64,000 nucleotides of DNA from Streptomyces sp. NBC_00273. Its GTDB lineage: Bacteria > Actinomycetota > Actinomycetes > Streptomycetales > Streptomycetaceae. Location: assembly GCF_036178145.1 (NCBI RefSeq), contig NZ_CP108067.1:5270001-5334000 (forward strand), written 5' to 3'. The position numbers and the translations under genes were made by a program. The notes under the pieces were generated by a model, which searched no databases, was not told the DNA's origin, and saw only the letters and a list, made by a program, of their open reading frames with translations. Positions within the stretch are counted from its first letter, which is position 1. Each line of letters opens with the position of its first letter. Below are positions 52,817-63,959 of this stretch, one piece after another.

Positions 52817-53722
52817 GTGTCCGGATTCGTCGAAAAGCCCGAGCCGGTTCAGGTTCCGGGCCTCGTCCACCTCCACACCGGCAAGGTGCGCGACCTCTAC
52901 CGTGACGAGGACGGCCACCTCGTCATGGTCGCCAGCGACCGCATGTCCGCCTTCGACTGGGTGCTGCCCACCGAGATCCCGGACAAGGGCCGCGTCCTGA
53001 CGCAGCTCTCCCTGTGGTGGTTCGACCAGCTCGCGGACCTCGTCCCGAACCACGTCATCTCCACCGACCTGCCCGCCGGCGCCCCCGCCGACTGGGCCGG
53101 CCGCACCCTGATCTGCAAGAACCTCGACATGGTCCCGGTCGAGTGCGTGGCCCGCGGCTACCTCACCGGCTCGGGCCTCGTCGAGTACGAGCAGACCCGC
53201 ACGGTCTGCGGCCTCGGCCTCCCCGAGGGCCTCGTGAACGGCTCCGAGCTGCCCGGCCCGATCTTCACCCCGGCCGCCAAGGCCGAGGTCGGCGAGCACG
53301 ACGAGAACGTCACCTACGAAGAGGTCGCGCGCACCACCGGCGCCGAGACGGCCGCGCTGCTGCGCCAGACCACCCTCGCCGTCTACAGCCGCGCCCGGGA
53401 CATCGCCCGCGAGCGCGGGATCATCCTGGCCGACACCAAGTTCGAGTTCGGTTTCGACCCGAAGGACGGCACCCTGGTCGCCGCGGACGAGGTGCTGACC
53501 CCGGACTCCTCCCGCTTCTGGCCGGCCGACCAGTGGGAGCCGGGCCGTTCGCAGCCCTCCTTCGACAAGCAGTACGTCCGCGACTGGCTGGCCTCTGAAG
53601 CCTCCGGCTGGGACCCGAAGGGCGAACTGCCCCCGCCGGCCCTCCCGACGCAGGTCGTCGCGCAGACCCGTGCGAAGTACATCGAGGCGTACGAGCGCCT
53701 GACCGGCCTGGACTGGTCGTAG
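52817..53722 (+). CDS. purC: Phosphoribosylaminoimidazole-succinocarboxamide synthase (SAICAR synthetase)
   Basis: The 301-residue product joins aspartate to CAIR in purine synthesis. Motifs: HTGKVRDLY (ATP-binding) near 20, SDRMSAFDWVLPTEIPDKGRVLTQLSLWWF near 40-70, VECVARGYLTGSG near 107, and LADTKFEFGFD near 207. GTG 52817 has AGGGAGA upstream and gives the conserved N-terminus. It is monocistronic, ended by the hairpin at 53731. Confidence 0.96.
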   Translation: MSGFVEKPEPVQVPGLVHLHTGKVRDLYRDEDGHLVMVASDRMSAFDWVLPTEIPDKGRVLTQLSLWWFDQLADLVPNHVISTDLPAGAPADWAGRTLICKNLDMVPVECVARGYLTGSGLVEYEQTRTVCGLGLPEGLVNGSELPGPIFTPAAKAEVGEHDENVTYEEVARTTGAETAALLRQTTLAVYSRARDIARERGIILADTKFEFGFDPKDGTLVAADEVLTPDSSRFWPADQWEPGRSQPSFDKQYVRDWLASEASGWDPKGELPPPALPTQVVAQTRAKYIEAYERLTGLDWS

Positions 53723-53730
53723 GGAAACGA

Positions 53731-53760
53731 AGAAGCCCCGGTCCGAGGACCGGGGCTTCT
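53731..53760. terminator. Bidirectional terminator between purC and tRNA-Gly
   Basis: AGAAGCCCCGGTCC pairs with GGACCGGGGCTTCT almost without loop; the plus-strand side ends in TTCTTCC after purC and the other side serves the minus-strand tRNA. Confidence 0.82.
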
Positions 53761-53769
53761 TCCTTACAG

Positions 53770-53842
<73 letters not shown>

Positions 53843-53864
53843 AAGCGCCGTAAGGCGAGACCTA

Positions 53865-54476
53865 CTATACCCAACCCCGCTCCCTCGCGAGACGCACTGC
53901 CGTGTGCCGGTTCTCGGCACCCAGCTTCGTGGCCGCCGAGGACAGGTAGTTGCGCACGGTCCCCTGCGAGAGCGAGGCCCGCTCCGCGATCTCCGCGATC
54001 GGCGCCCCGTCCCCCGCCAGCTCCAGCACTTCGGCCTCCCGGGCGGTCAGCGGGGAGTCCCCGGCGCTGATCGCATCGGCCGCCAACTCCGGGTCGACAT
54101 AACGGCCTCCGGCGTGCACGGTCCGGATCAGCTCGGCCAGCCGCTGCGCCGAGACCGTCTTCGGGGCGAAGGCCCGCACCCCCGCCGCCAGGGCCCGCTT
54201 CAGGTGTCCGGGACGTCCGTGACTGGTCACGATCATCGTCCTGCAGTCGGGGAGTTCGGCCCGCAGGGATGTGGCGACACTCACACCGTCCGCCCCCGGC
54301 ATCTGCAGGTCCAGTACCGCCACGTCCGGGCGGTGCGCCCGCGCCATCGCCAGCGCCTCGGGACCCGAGGCCGCCTCCGCGACGACCAGCAGGTCGTCCT
54401 CCAGCGCGAGCAGCGCTGCCAACGCGCCCCGGATCAGATGCTCGTCGTCGGCGAGCAGTACGCGTACGGGGCTCAC
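53865..54476 (-). CDS. NarL/FixJ-family response regulator (DesR-like)
   Basis: The 203-residue product has a receiver domain (VRVLLADDEHLIRGALAALLALEDDL, phospho-Asp in VAVLDLQMPGADG near 55, Lys in APKTVS near 105) and a LuxR-type helix-turn-helix (LTAREAEVLELAGDGAPIAEIAERASLSQGTVRNYLSSAATKLGAENRHTAV, about 142-195). GTG 54476 overlaps the kinase stop by GTGA. It is the last gene of an ABC-exporter operon and likely switches that operon on. Confidence 0.92.
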   Translation of the reverse strand: MSPVRVLLADDEHLIRGALAALLALEDDLLVVAEAASGPEALAMARAHRPDVAVLDLQMPGADGVSVATSLRAELPDCRTMIVTSHGRPGHLKRALAAGVRAFAPKTVSAQRLAELIRTVHAGGRYVDPELAADAISAGDSPLTAREAEVLELAGDGAPIAEIAERASLSQGTVRNYLSSAATKLGAENRHTAVRLARERGWV

Positions 54477-55720
54477 GCCCGCACCTCCAGTTCTTGCAGT
54501 CGTCGGTCCGGGATCTGTGCCAGCAGCCGGAAGCGGCCGTCGCCGACCAGCCCCGCCTGCAGGGTCCCGTCCAGGGCCGCGAGTCGTTCCCGCAGTCCGG
54601 CCAGCCCCGAGCCGGGCGGCCCGGCCGGGGCCTCGGGCGCCCCGTCGTTCTCCACCACCAGCGTCACGGAGCCCGCCTCCTCGGCGGTCAGCCGGATCAG
54701 GCAGCGGTGCGCGTCCCCGTGTCGCAGGATGTTCGTCGTCGCCTCCCGCACCACCCAGCCGAGGGCCGACTGGACCTCGGCCGGCAGCTCCCGGCCCCGC
54801 GCCGCCCGGAAGTCCACGCGGCAGTCCATTCCGGCCGCGCTGAGCACCCCGCGGGCACCCTCCAGCTCCACCGAGAGGTCCGCTTCCCGGTAGCCCCGCA
54901 CCACGTCCCGTACCTCCCGCTGGGACTCCTGGGCGATCCGCTGCACCTCGATCATCTGCTCCACCGCTTCCGGCCGTTCGCGCCGGGCCAGCTGTATCGC
55001 CAGCTCGCTCTTGAGCGCGATCACCGCCAGGTTGCGGCCCATCACGTCGTGCAGGTCGCGGCCGAACCGCAGGCGTTCCTCCGCCACCGCGAGGCGTGCC
55101 TGGACCTCGCGGGCCCGGTCGAGCTCGTGGACGGTCCTCAGCAGCCAGGCCGAGAACCCGCTGGTGGCGCTGAAGAACAGGCAGCACAGCAGCACCCCGA
55201 CGAAGTACCCCAGAGCATGTACGGCCGGCAGGCCCAGGGCGAGTGCGGGCACCCCCGTTCCGGCCGCGGCGACCGGGCCGACGTACCGCATGCTCCGCAC
55301 CGATCGCATGCAGAGCACCAGCGATCCGGCGGTGAAACAGGTGAGGCCCAGCACGAGCATCGGAGCCAACGCCGGCTCGTCGATCTTTCCGGCCGCCTTC
55401 AGGGCGAGGATTCCCAGGACGGCCGTGGCGGTCAGGGAGGCCGTGGTCACCGCCAGCCGGGTGGGGCGTTCGCGCCGCCCCACCACCCAGGTGAGCGCCT
55501 TGGAGGAGAGCACCCCGCACAGCACCGCGTGGGCGCACAGCAGCAGGAAGAGCGAGAAGGGCAGTGCCCGGTCGGAGGAGTGCTCGGCGGCGGCCGCCAA
55601 CGCCGGCATTCCGAACGACGTGATCTCGATGAGCACGAACAGGTGGAACGACCACCGCGTGTACAGCTCGACCTTCCCCGCACTGCTGCGGTTCTTCCAC
55701 CACCCCGTCAGCTTCGACAC
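54473..55720 (-). CDS. DesK/NarX-type sensor histidine kinase
   Basis: The product (415 residues from GTG 55720) has about five to six membrane helices (about 20-175) with almost no loop outside, so it may sense the membrane itself. A HisKA_3 dimerisation domain (FGRDLHDVMGRNLAVIALKSELA, His near 213) and a small ATPase domain (REATTNILRHGDAHRC; GSGLAGLRERLAALDG) follow. GTG 55720 is preferred to the ATG 63 bases upstream because GGGGGA precedes it and the other start overlaps the permease gene. Confidence 0.9.
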   Translation of the reverse strand: MSKLTGWWKNRSSAGKVELYTRWSFHLFVLIEITSFGMPALAAAAEHSSDRALPFSLFLLLCAHAVLCGVLSSKALTWVVGRRERPTRLAVTTASLTATAVLGILALKAAGKIDEPALAPMLVLGLTCFTAGSLVLCMRSVRSMRYVGPVAAAGTGVPALALGLPAVHALGYFVGVLLCCLFFSATSGFSAWLLRTVHELDRAREVQARLAVAEERLRFGRDLHDVMGRNLAVIALKSELAIQLARRERPEAVEQMIEVQRIAQESQREVRDVVRGYREADLSVELEGARGVLSAAGMDCRVDFRAARGRELPAEVQSALGWVVREATTNILRHGDAHRCLIRLTAEEAGSVTLVVENDGAPEAPAGPPGSGLAGLRERLAALDGTLQAGLVGDGRFRLLAQIPDRRLQELEVRA

Positions 55721-55742
55721 GGTTCCCGTCCCCCGACTCGTT

Positions 55743-56507
55743 CTAGCGACGCGGTTCCCAACGGAACCACCGCTGGACAGCAAACACGCTGATCACGATC
55801 CAGGCCAGCGTGCTCAGCCCGGCCCCCAGCAGGTCCCCGCCCTCCGCGCCGCCGCTCCAGCCGGCCCGTACGAGGGTCATCACGCCGCTCAGCGGCAGCA
55901 GTTCGCACAGGGAGGCCGCCAGGTCGGGCAGCGAGTCCGTCGGTGCGAACAGCCCCGAGCCGACCATGGTCGCCAGGAACAGCGGCAGCGTGGTGAGGCC
56001 CGCGGTCTCCACGGTGCGGGTGAAGGAGCTGGTCACGGCGGACAGCGCGGCGAGCAGCAGGACGCCGGCGAGGACGGCCGCCACGAGCAGCAGCGGGTTC
56101 TGCGGCATGCGCACGTCCAGGGCGACCGCCCCGGCGACCGCGAGGACGGCGGTTTGGCCGAGGGCCAGGCAGGCGGCGGGCAGCGCGGTCCCGGCCAGGA
56201 TCTCCAGGTCCCGGGCCTCGCCGGTGCGCAGCCGCTTGAGGACGAGCTCCTCGCGCCGGGCGACGTAGGCGGAGACCAGGTTCATGTAGACGACGAGGAG
56301 CAGCACCATGCCGATCCCGCCGGTCAGGGTGGCCTCGCCGATGGCCTCGGCGCCTTCGACGCCGGTGAGGGAGGAGCGCAGGATGAACACCATCAGCAGG
56401 GGCATCAGGAGGGCCACGCCGAGCGTGGCCCGGTTGCGCACCAGCAGGGTGAGTTCGGAGCGGCCGAGTGCGGTGATCCGCCCGGCGTTCAGGGTGAGCG
56501 TGTTCAT
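55743..56507 (-). CDS. ABC-2-type exporter permease
   Basis: The 254-residue product has about six membrane helices: RNRATLGVALLMPLLMVFILRS near 24-45, GGIGMVLLLVVYMNLVSAYVARREE near 63-87, further pairs near 105-150 and 165-195, and a final helix near 225-245. The conserved cytosolic REELVLKRLRTG coupling segment is present. With the ATPase encoded upstream (overlapping by four bases) it forms an exporter resembling DrrAB or the YhaQ/NatAB class. The substrate is unknown. Confidence 0.88.
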   Translation of the reverse strand: MNTLTLNAGRITALGRSELTLLVRNRATLGVALLMPLLMVFILRSSLTGVEGAEAIGEATLTGGIGMVLLLVVYMNLVSAYVARREELVLKRLRTGEARDLEILAGTALPAACLALGQTAVLAVAGAVALDVRMPQNPLLLVAAVLAGVLLLAALSAVTSSFTRTVETAGLTTLPLFLATMVGSGLFAPTDSLPDLAASLCELLPLSGVMTLVRAGWSGGAEGGDLLGAGLSTLAWIVISVFAVQRWFRWEPRR

Positions 56508-57451
56508 CGGGTCCCCGCCATCGTGTCGTCGTCGCTGCGGTCGCCGGCGTTCCGGCGGTTCTGGGCGATCTCCAGGAAGGCCTCCTCCAGGGAGGCGGAC
56601 CGGGCGTCGAGCCCGGCCAGTTCCACGTCGTTCTCCCGGGCCCAGCCGAGCAGTTCGGTCAGGTCGTCCTGGAGCCGTTCGGTACGGATCTCCACGCGCC
56701 GCCCGAAGGCGGCCGCCCGCAACGACAGCGGTAGCCGTGCGGCGGGCACCCCGTCGGGCAGGGTGAAGTGGATCCGGGCCGGCTGGGTGGCGGTCACCTC
56801 GGCCGGAGTGCCGGACAGGACCAGCTCGCCCTCGTGGAGGATCGCGAGGCGGTCCGCGAGCTCCTCGGCCTCTTCCAGGTAGTGCGTGGTCAGCAGCACC
56901 GTGGTGCCCTGCTCCCGCAGCTCGCGCACCAGGGCCCAGGTGTCCCGGCGCCCTTCGGGGTCCATGCCGGTGGTGGGCTCGTCCAGGAAGAGCACCTCGG
57001 GCCGGCCGAGCAGGGCCAGCGCCAGGTCGAGGCGCCGCCGCTCACCACCGGACAGCTGCTTCACGCGTACGGAGGACCGTGCGGCCAGACCGACCAGCTC
57101 CAGCACCTCGGCCGCCGGGCGGGCGCCGGTGGTGACCCCGCCCCACATCCGTACCGTTTCGGTGACCGACAGGTCGGAGGGGAAGCCACCCTCCTGGAGC
57201 ATGACCCCGGTGCGCGGCCGGACCTCGGCCCGCCGGGTGAGGGGGTCGAGGCCGAAGACGCGGACCTGCCCGCCGCTCGGCGCGGCCAGTCCCTCCAGCA
57301 GCTCGACGGTGGAGGTCTTGCCCGCGCCGTTGGTGCCGAGCAGGGCGAAGATCTCGCCCCGCGCCACGGAGAAGGAGACGCCCCGTACGGCCTCGAACCC
57401 TCCGGTGTAGCCGCGGCGCAGGTCCCGGGCTTCGATCACGGTGTCAGTCAT
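56504..57451 (-). CDS. ABC transporter ATP-binding protein (DrrA-like)
   Basis: The 315-residue product has Walker A GTNGAGKTST (near 39), Q-loop MLQEGGFP, signature LSGGERRRLDLALALL near 133, Walker B VLFLDEPTTGMDPEGRR near 155 and the switch His in LLTTHYLEE. The C-terminal extension (about 220-300) with ELLGWARENDVELAGLDARSASLEEAFLEI is typical of drug-exporter ATPases. It is the first gene of a four-gene operon: ATPase, permease, kinase, regulator. Confidence 0.92.
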   Translation of the reverse strand: MTDTVIEARDLRRGYTGGFEAVRGVSFSVARGEIFALLGTNGAGKTSTVELLEGLAAPSGGQVRVFGLDPLTRRAEVRPRTGVMLQEGGFPSDLSVTETVRMWGGVTTGARPAAEVLELVGLAARSSVRVKQLSGGERRRLDLALALLGRPEVLFLDEPTTGMDPEGRRDTWALVRELREQGTTVLLTTHYLEEAEELADRLAILHEGELVLSGTPAEVTATQPARIHFTLPDGVPAARLPLSLRAAAFGRRVEIRTERLQDDLTELLGWARENDVELAGLDARSASLEEAFLEIAQNRRNAGDRSDDDTMAGTR

Positions 57452-57560
57452 GACTCAAGCGTCGCGGCGCCCGGACCGGGTCGGCAGTGCGCGCTGTCAT
57501 GACCGGCGATGACATTTGTCAGGGTGCCCGTGGCCGGAAGCGGGGATAGGGGATATGCGA

Positions 57561-57593
57561 AGAAGGCCCCGATCGCAATGATCGGGGCCTTCT
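57561..57593 (-). terminator. Hairpin terminator of tRNA-Gly(GCC) copy 2
   Basis: A 14-bp stem AGAAGGCCCCGATC / GATCGGGGCCTTCT closes a 5-base loop (GCAAT), nine bases beyond the tRNA 3' end on the minus strand. Confidence 0.8.
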
Positions 57594-57601
57594 GCATACA
57601 G

Positions 57602-57674
<73 letters not shown>

Positions 57675-57748
57675 ATGCACTGCACCGCCGCGAGGCGATG
57701 CGTGCATCACTCTACCCGATCCACAACAGTGGTCCGGAAGTGATGCAG

Positions 57749-57820
57749 AGCGGGTGACAGGAATTGCACACTGCGCCTTCCCTCTGGAAGAGGGATGTTC
57801 TGCTACTGAACTACACCCGC
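57749..57820 (-). tRNA. tRNA-Gly (anticodon TCC)
   Basis: This is a 72-nt tRNA on the minus strand: GCGGGTG pairs with CACCCGC, discriminator T, anticodon TCC in the CTTCCAG loop. The T-arm reads GTGCAATTCC, a GTGCAAT variant of the usual GTTCRAN loop. Confidence 0.92.
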
Positions 57821-57908
57821 ACGACCTCTGGGGCTTTGACCTGCGGTCTGGCCCCTCGGCGTGATCCACACACTAGCCGATGGATGGGGGTGCATGGCAA
57901 ATCGACGC

Positions 57909-58226
57909 TCAGTGGGCCTCGTTGTAGGCCTCGTAGATCTTCTTCGGGATGCGCCCGCGCGGGGGCACCTCGAACTGGTTCGACCGGGCCCAGGCGCGGA
58001 CGACCGCCGGGTCCGGGGCGACGGCGGTGTGCTTGAAGGCCTTCCCCGAGCGCGACTGGCGACGGCCGGCGGCCACGAAGGGGGCGAGGCCCTTCCGTAG
58101 TTTCTTTGCGTTCGCCGCATTGAGGTCGATCTCGTAGGACTTTCCGTCCAGAGCGAACACGACCGTTTCCGTCGCTTCTCCGCCATCGATGTCGTCGGAG
58201 AGCGTGACTACTACGCGCTGCGCCAC
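57909..58226 (-). CDS. lsr2: Lsr2-family nucleoid-associated protein (H-NS-like xenogeneic silencer)
   Basis: The 105-residue product has the N-terminal oligomerisation domain (AQRVVVTLSDDIDGGEATETVVFALDGKSYEIDLNAANAKKLRKGLAPFV) and the C-terminal DNA-binding domain with an AT-hook-like loop (VVRAWARSNQFEVPPRGRIPKKIYEAY). Lsr2 coats AT-rich DNA and silences acquired genes, so low-GC sequence such as the insert at 12.7 kb is a natural target. GTG 58226 has AGGGA upstream. Streptomyces carry a second homologue (LsrL); which paralogue this is cannot be decided here. Confidence 0.92.
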   Translation of the reverse strand: MAQRVVVTLSDDIDGGEATETVVFALDGKSYEIDLNAANAKKLRKGLAPFVAAGRRQSRSGKAFKHTAVAPDPAVVRAWARSNQFEVPPRGRIPKKIYEAYNEAH

Positions 58227-58552
58227 GGATATCGGTCCCTTCGTGCGACGTCGCCACCTGCTGACGTGCGGTGATGTCGCCTGTGTGGATGTTTCGGGGC
58301 AATGCAACTTTCATCCGGTATCCGGAGTGATTCCTTTGTACCGCGATTCCCATTGCAATGCGAAGCCCAGTTAATTCGCTCCGCGTGTCCCGCCGCAATG
58401 CTGGGTGCGTGGTTTTCCGGCGGATTTTGCGAAGCGTTGGTGAAGCCGAAACGCCCCGGTGATCACGGTCCTGGGATATCTACCCGCGTAGAAATTTCCG
58501 CCGGGTACGCTGATGGAACCGCCTTCGCACCAACCACACACGGGAGTGCCCG
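58227..58552. promoter_or_regulatory. Divergent control region between lsr2 and purS
   Basis: No gene is seen in these 326 bases. The middle part is AT-richer than the surroundings and has three GCAATGC copies (58299-58305, 58355-58361, 58395-58401), the second inside the palindrome CATTGCAATG (58351-58360). Promoters of both genes must lie here; Lsr2 autoregulation through the AT-rich part is plausible. Confidence 0.5.
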
Positions 58553-58798
58553 ATGGCACGCGTCGTAGTCGACGTCATGCTCAAGCCGGAGATCCTCGAC
58601 CCCCAGGGCCAGGCGGTGCAGCGTGCACTGCCGCGCCTGGGATTCGAAGGGATCGCCGACGTCCGCCAGGGGAAGCGCTTCGAGCTCGAGGTGGAGGGAC
58701 CGGTCGACCAGGCCGCCCTCGACCGCATCCACAAGATGGCCGAAACGTTCCTCGCCAACACCGTCATCGAAGACTTCACCGTGAAGGTCGAGGCCTGA
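58553..58798 (+). CDS. purS: Phosphoribosylformylglycinamidine synthase subunit PurS
   Basis: The 81-residue product ([48 protein letters not shown]) is the small scaffold of the three-part FGAM synthase PurSQL, bridging the glutaminase PurQ and the synthase PurL. ATG 58553 follows GGGAGTG. The next gene starts two bases after its stop. Confidence 0.95.
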   Translation: MARVVVDVMLKPEILDPQGQAVQRALPRLGFEGIADVRQGKRFELEVEGPVDQAALDRIHKMAETFLANTVIEDFTVKVEA

Positions 58799-58800
58799 CG

Positions 58801-59477
58801 GTGACCACTCGCATCGGAGTCGTCACGTTCCCCGGAACGCTCGACGACCGTGACTCGCTGCGCGCCGTCCGCCTCGCGGGGGCCGAGCCGGTCTCGCTGT
58901 GGCACCGCGACAAGGACCTGCACCAGGTCGACGCGGTCGTCCTCGCGGGCGGCTTCTCCTACGGGGACTACCTGCGCGCCGGGGCCATCTCCCGCTTCTC
59001 GCCGGTGATGGAGACCATCATCGAGCAGGCCAAGGGCGGCATGCCCGTCCTGGGCATCTGCAACGGCTTCCAGGTCCTCACCGAGGCCCACCTGCTGCCG
59101 GGGGCGATGCTCCGGAACAACCACCTGCACTTCATCTGCCGCGACCAGAAGCTGCGGGTGGAGAACGCGGAGACCGCGTGGACCGGCGACTACACCGCCG
59201 GCCAGGAGATCTCCGTACCGCTCAAGAACATGGACGGCCGCTACACCGCCGACGAGCGCACGCTCGACGAACTGGAGGCCGAGGGCCGAGTGGCCTTCCG
59301 CTACCTGGACGGCAACCCGAACGGTTCGCTGCGCGACATCGCAGGCATCACCAATGCCGCGGGCAACATCGTCGGCCTCATGCCGCACCCCGAGCACGCG
59401 GTCGAGCCGCTGATCGGGACGGGCCGCACCGACGGCCTCCCGTTCTTCACCTCGGTCCTGAAGAAGCTGGTCAGCGC

Positions 59478-59481
<4 letters not shown>
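58801..59481 (+). CDS. purQ: Phosphoribosylformylglycinamidine synthase glutaminase subunit PurQ
   Basis: The 226-residue product is a class-I glutamine amidotransferase giving ammonia to PurL: oxyanion/nucleophile motif [10 protein letters not shown] (Cys near 86) and the His-Glu of the triad in MPHPEHAVE near 195. [18 protein letters not shown] is characteristic of PurQ. GTG 58801 lies two bases after the purS stop and the gene overlaps purL by ATGA. Confidence 0.96.
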
Positions 59482-61727
<2,246 letters not shown>

Positions 61728-61746
61728 TCCCCGGCGACAGCCCTGT

Positions 61747-61780
61747 CGAAGCCCCGCACGGAGTGCCGTGCGGGGCTTCG
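61747..61780 (+). terminator. Hairpin terminator after purL
   Basis: CGAAGCCCCGCACG and CGTGCGGGGCTTCG form a 14-bp stem with a short loop, 19 bases past the stop codon, ending the purSQL operon. Confidence 0.82.
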
Positions 61781-61870
61781 GCGTGGGGGCCGGCGGGGGA
61801 AGCGGCCGTAGCGATTCCGTAGCCCGTAAACCCCTTCTGACCTGCGAGATCCCGCCCGCATACTGACGCC

Positions 61871-63142
61871 GTGAGCGACAAGGTGAAGTACCTGCCGGAA
61901 GCCGCGATACCTGACGGAGGCGTTCCCGTCTGGCGCACCGAGGACGCCGAGCGGTGGCGGAAGGCGGCCGTACCGGCCGTGTTCGGGCCGGTCTTCGGCG
62001 CGTGGGCGCTGGTCCTGCCGGTGTTCGTCGCGATCGTCCTGCTGGGGTGGAGCGATCCGCAGGTTCCGGACCGCGGTACCTCCTGGGACGGATACCCGGC
62101 CGCCGTCCTGTTGGTCGGCCTGCCCCTTTGGTACCGGATGATCCCGGCCGCGACCGTCCTGGCCACCCCCGCCCTGGCCGGGTACACGCTGTTCGAGCTG
62201 GCCGGTCTGCCCGCGTCGGACGGTCCGGGCCGGGTCGGGTCCTGGCTGGTCGTCGCCTTGTGCGGCGCGGCCTTCACGGGGGCGCTGCTGCGGCTGCGGG
62301 CCCGCCGCGCGCAGTGCGCCCTCGCGCTCGCCGCCGCCGGGGACGGCCGCCGGGAACTCCCCGACGAACTGCCCCGGCGCCACCGCCGCCGCGGCCTGCC
62401 GATGATCCTGACCGGCGGCGGGCTCTGCCTCGCCGCGGCCGCCCTGCTCTGGTGGGCCCTGGCCCGGGACCTCGGCGCGGACCCGGAGCACCCGTACGAC
62501 GCCACGGGACAGCAGGTCCTGGCCCTCTTGCTGCTGGTGCCCGCGACGGCGCTGCTCGGCCGGGGCGTCGGCGCCCGCCGCGCCGCCCGGCGCCTGCACG
62601 CCGGACCGCAGCCCGCCCTCCGCGTCGGGATCCGGGGCGACTCCCTCACGTACAGCTGGCTGTACGCGGACGTCCGGGACACGTCCGGGAAGCCCCTGAT
62701 CGCCTTCCGTGACGACGTGGAGAACACTGTCAGGCACGTACGGACCCTGCTCGGCGGTTCCGAGGAGCGGCTCCGCACCGAGCACCACGACGTCAACTGG
62801 TTCTGCGAGCCGTTCGAGGCCGTCCTGTACTCCGCGCCCTTCGAGGGCGCGGAGGTCGTCCTGGAGTACGCGGCGTACTACGGCAACACCCGGATCACCA
62901 CCAGCGTGCTGGCCGTACCGCTGCACCCGCGCCGCCGGCACGGCCTCAACCCGTGGCGCGCGGCCGGGCGCTCGGCCGTCCTGAAGGAACGGAAGGAGCG
63001 GGCGGCGCACCGGGCCAAGGCAGCCGAGAGCGGTTCCGGCACCTCCGGCTGCGGGACCTCCTCCAGCGGCTGCGGTAGCAGCAGCAGTTGCGGCAGCAGT
63101 TGTGGAAGCAGCTGCGGCGGCGGCTGCGGCGGCGGCGACTGA
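61871..63142 (+). CDS. Membrane protein with Cys/Gly/Ser-rich C-terminal tail, hypothetical
   Basis: The 423-residue product has about six hydrophobic helices in two groups (about 33-60, 70-115, 118-142; 172-200 and 212-235), then a soluble domain (about 240-375) and a tail rich in Ser, Gly and Cys (about 385-423; CGTSSSGCGSSSSCGSS type, nine cysteines). Comparable tails occur in uncharacterised actinobacterial membrane proteins. The cysteines may bind metal, be oxidised or be modified. GTG 61871 opens the frame; no strong ribosome-binding site is seen. Confidence 0.68.
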   Translation: MSDKVKYLPEAAIPDGGVPVWRTEDAERWRKAAVPAVFGPVFGAWALVLPVFVAIVLLGWSDPQVPDRGTSWDGYPAAVLLVGLPLWYRMIPAATVLATPALAGYTLFELAGLPASDGPGRVGSWLVVALCGAAFTGALLRLRARRAQCALALAAAGDGRRELPDELPRRHRRRGLPMILTGGGLCLAAAALLWWALARDLGADPEHPYDATGQQVLALLLLVPATALLGRGVGARRAARRLHAGPQPALRVGIRGDSLTYSWLYADVRDTSGKPLIAFRDDVENTVRHVRTLLGGSEERLRTEHHDVNWFCEPFEAVLYSAPFEGAEVVLEYAAYYGNTRITTSVLAVPLHPRRRHGLNPWRAAGRSAVLKERKERAAHRAKAAESGSGTSGCGTSSSGCGSSSSCGSSCGSSCGGGCGGGD

Positions 63143-63159
63143 TCCGGCAGACTCGCCGC

Positions 63160-63948
63160 ATGGCATCCAGGACCCGCACCCGAACGTACGACCCCGCGAA
63201 GATCCGCGCGGCCGTCACCGCACAGTTCGCGCACGTCGTCGGGGCCGTGGCGGACCTCGGACCCGAACAGCTCGCCCGGCCCAGCGGGCTCGGGGACTGG
63301 ACCGTGGCCGAACTCGCCGGGCACATCGCCTGGATCGCCGACTCGCTGGCGGGGGGCCTGGCCCGCCCGCCCGCCGCCGTCGCGGAGCTGTCGGCGGTCG
63401 AGTGGCCCTTCGCCACCGCCTCCCTCGCCGGGAAGATCTCCGAGGCGGCCCGGGAGACCCTGACCGGGGCCCCGCTGCCCGAGCTGTACGACCGGGCGGC
63501 CGCCCGGATGGCGCAGGCGCTCGCGGCGAATCCGGGCGACCGCGTGCTGGACCTGTGGATCGGCGACATGACCCTGGCCGACTTCCTGGTCACCCGGACC
63601 GTGGAACTGGTGGTCCACACCGACGACCTGAACCGGGCCGCCGGACTGGACGTCCCGATCGACCGGCAGGCGCTGGCCGCCTGCACCCGGCTGCTCGCCG
63701 ACGCCCTGGCCCTCAAGGCCCCGGGCGGCTCCGTCGAGGTCCGCGTCCCGCCCTTCGCGGTGGTCCAGTGCGTCGAGGGCCCGCGGCACACCCGCGGCAC
63801 CCCGCCGAACGTGGTGGAGACCGACCCGCTGACCTGGATCCGGCTCGCCACCGGCCGTACGGGCTGGGCCACCGCCGTCGACGAGGCCCACGTACGGGCC
63901 AGTGGCGAGCGGGCCGATCTGTCGGCGCTGCTCCCGCTGATGAGCTGA
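63160..63948 (+). CDS. Maleylpyruvate isomerase-type (mycothiol-dependent, DinB-fold) protein
   Basis: The 262-residue product has an N-terminal MDMPI/DinB helical bundle (about 15-160): SGLGDWTVAELAGHIAWIADSLAGG near 43-67 with the first metal His, and TRTVELVVHTDDLNRAAGL near 145-163 with the second His, followed by a C-terminal SCP2-like domain (about 200-262). The family uses mycothiol in isomerisation or conjugation. It lies 17 bases after the membrane-protein stop. ATG 63160. Confidence 0.83.
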   Translation: MASRTRTRTYDPAKIRAAVTAQFAHVVGAVADLGPEQLARPSGLGDWTVAELAGHIAWIADSLAGGLARPPAAVAELSAVEWPFATASLAGKISEAARETLTGAPLPELYDRAAARMAQALAANPGDRVLDLWIGDMTLADFLVTRTVELVVHTDDLNRAAGLDVPIDRQALAACTRLLADALALKAPGGSVEVRVPPFAVVQCVEGPRHTRGTPPNVVETDPLTWIRLATGRTGWATAVDEAHVRASGERADLSALLPLMS

Positions 63949-63959
63949 GGAGAAGAACC

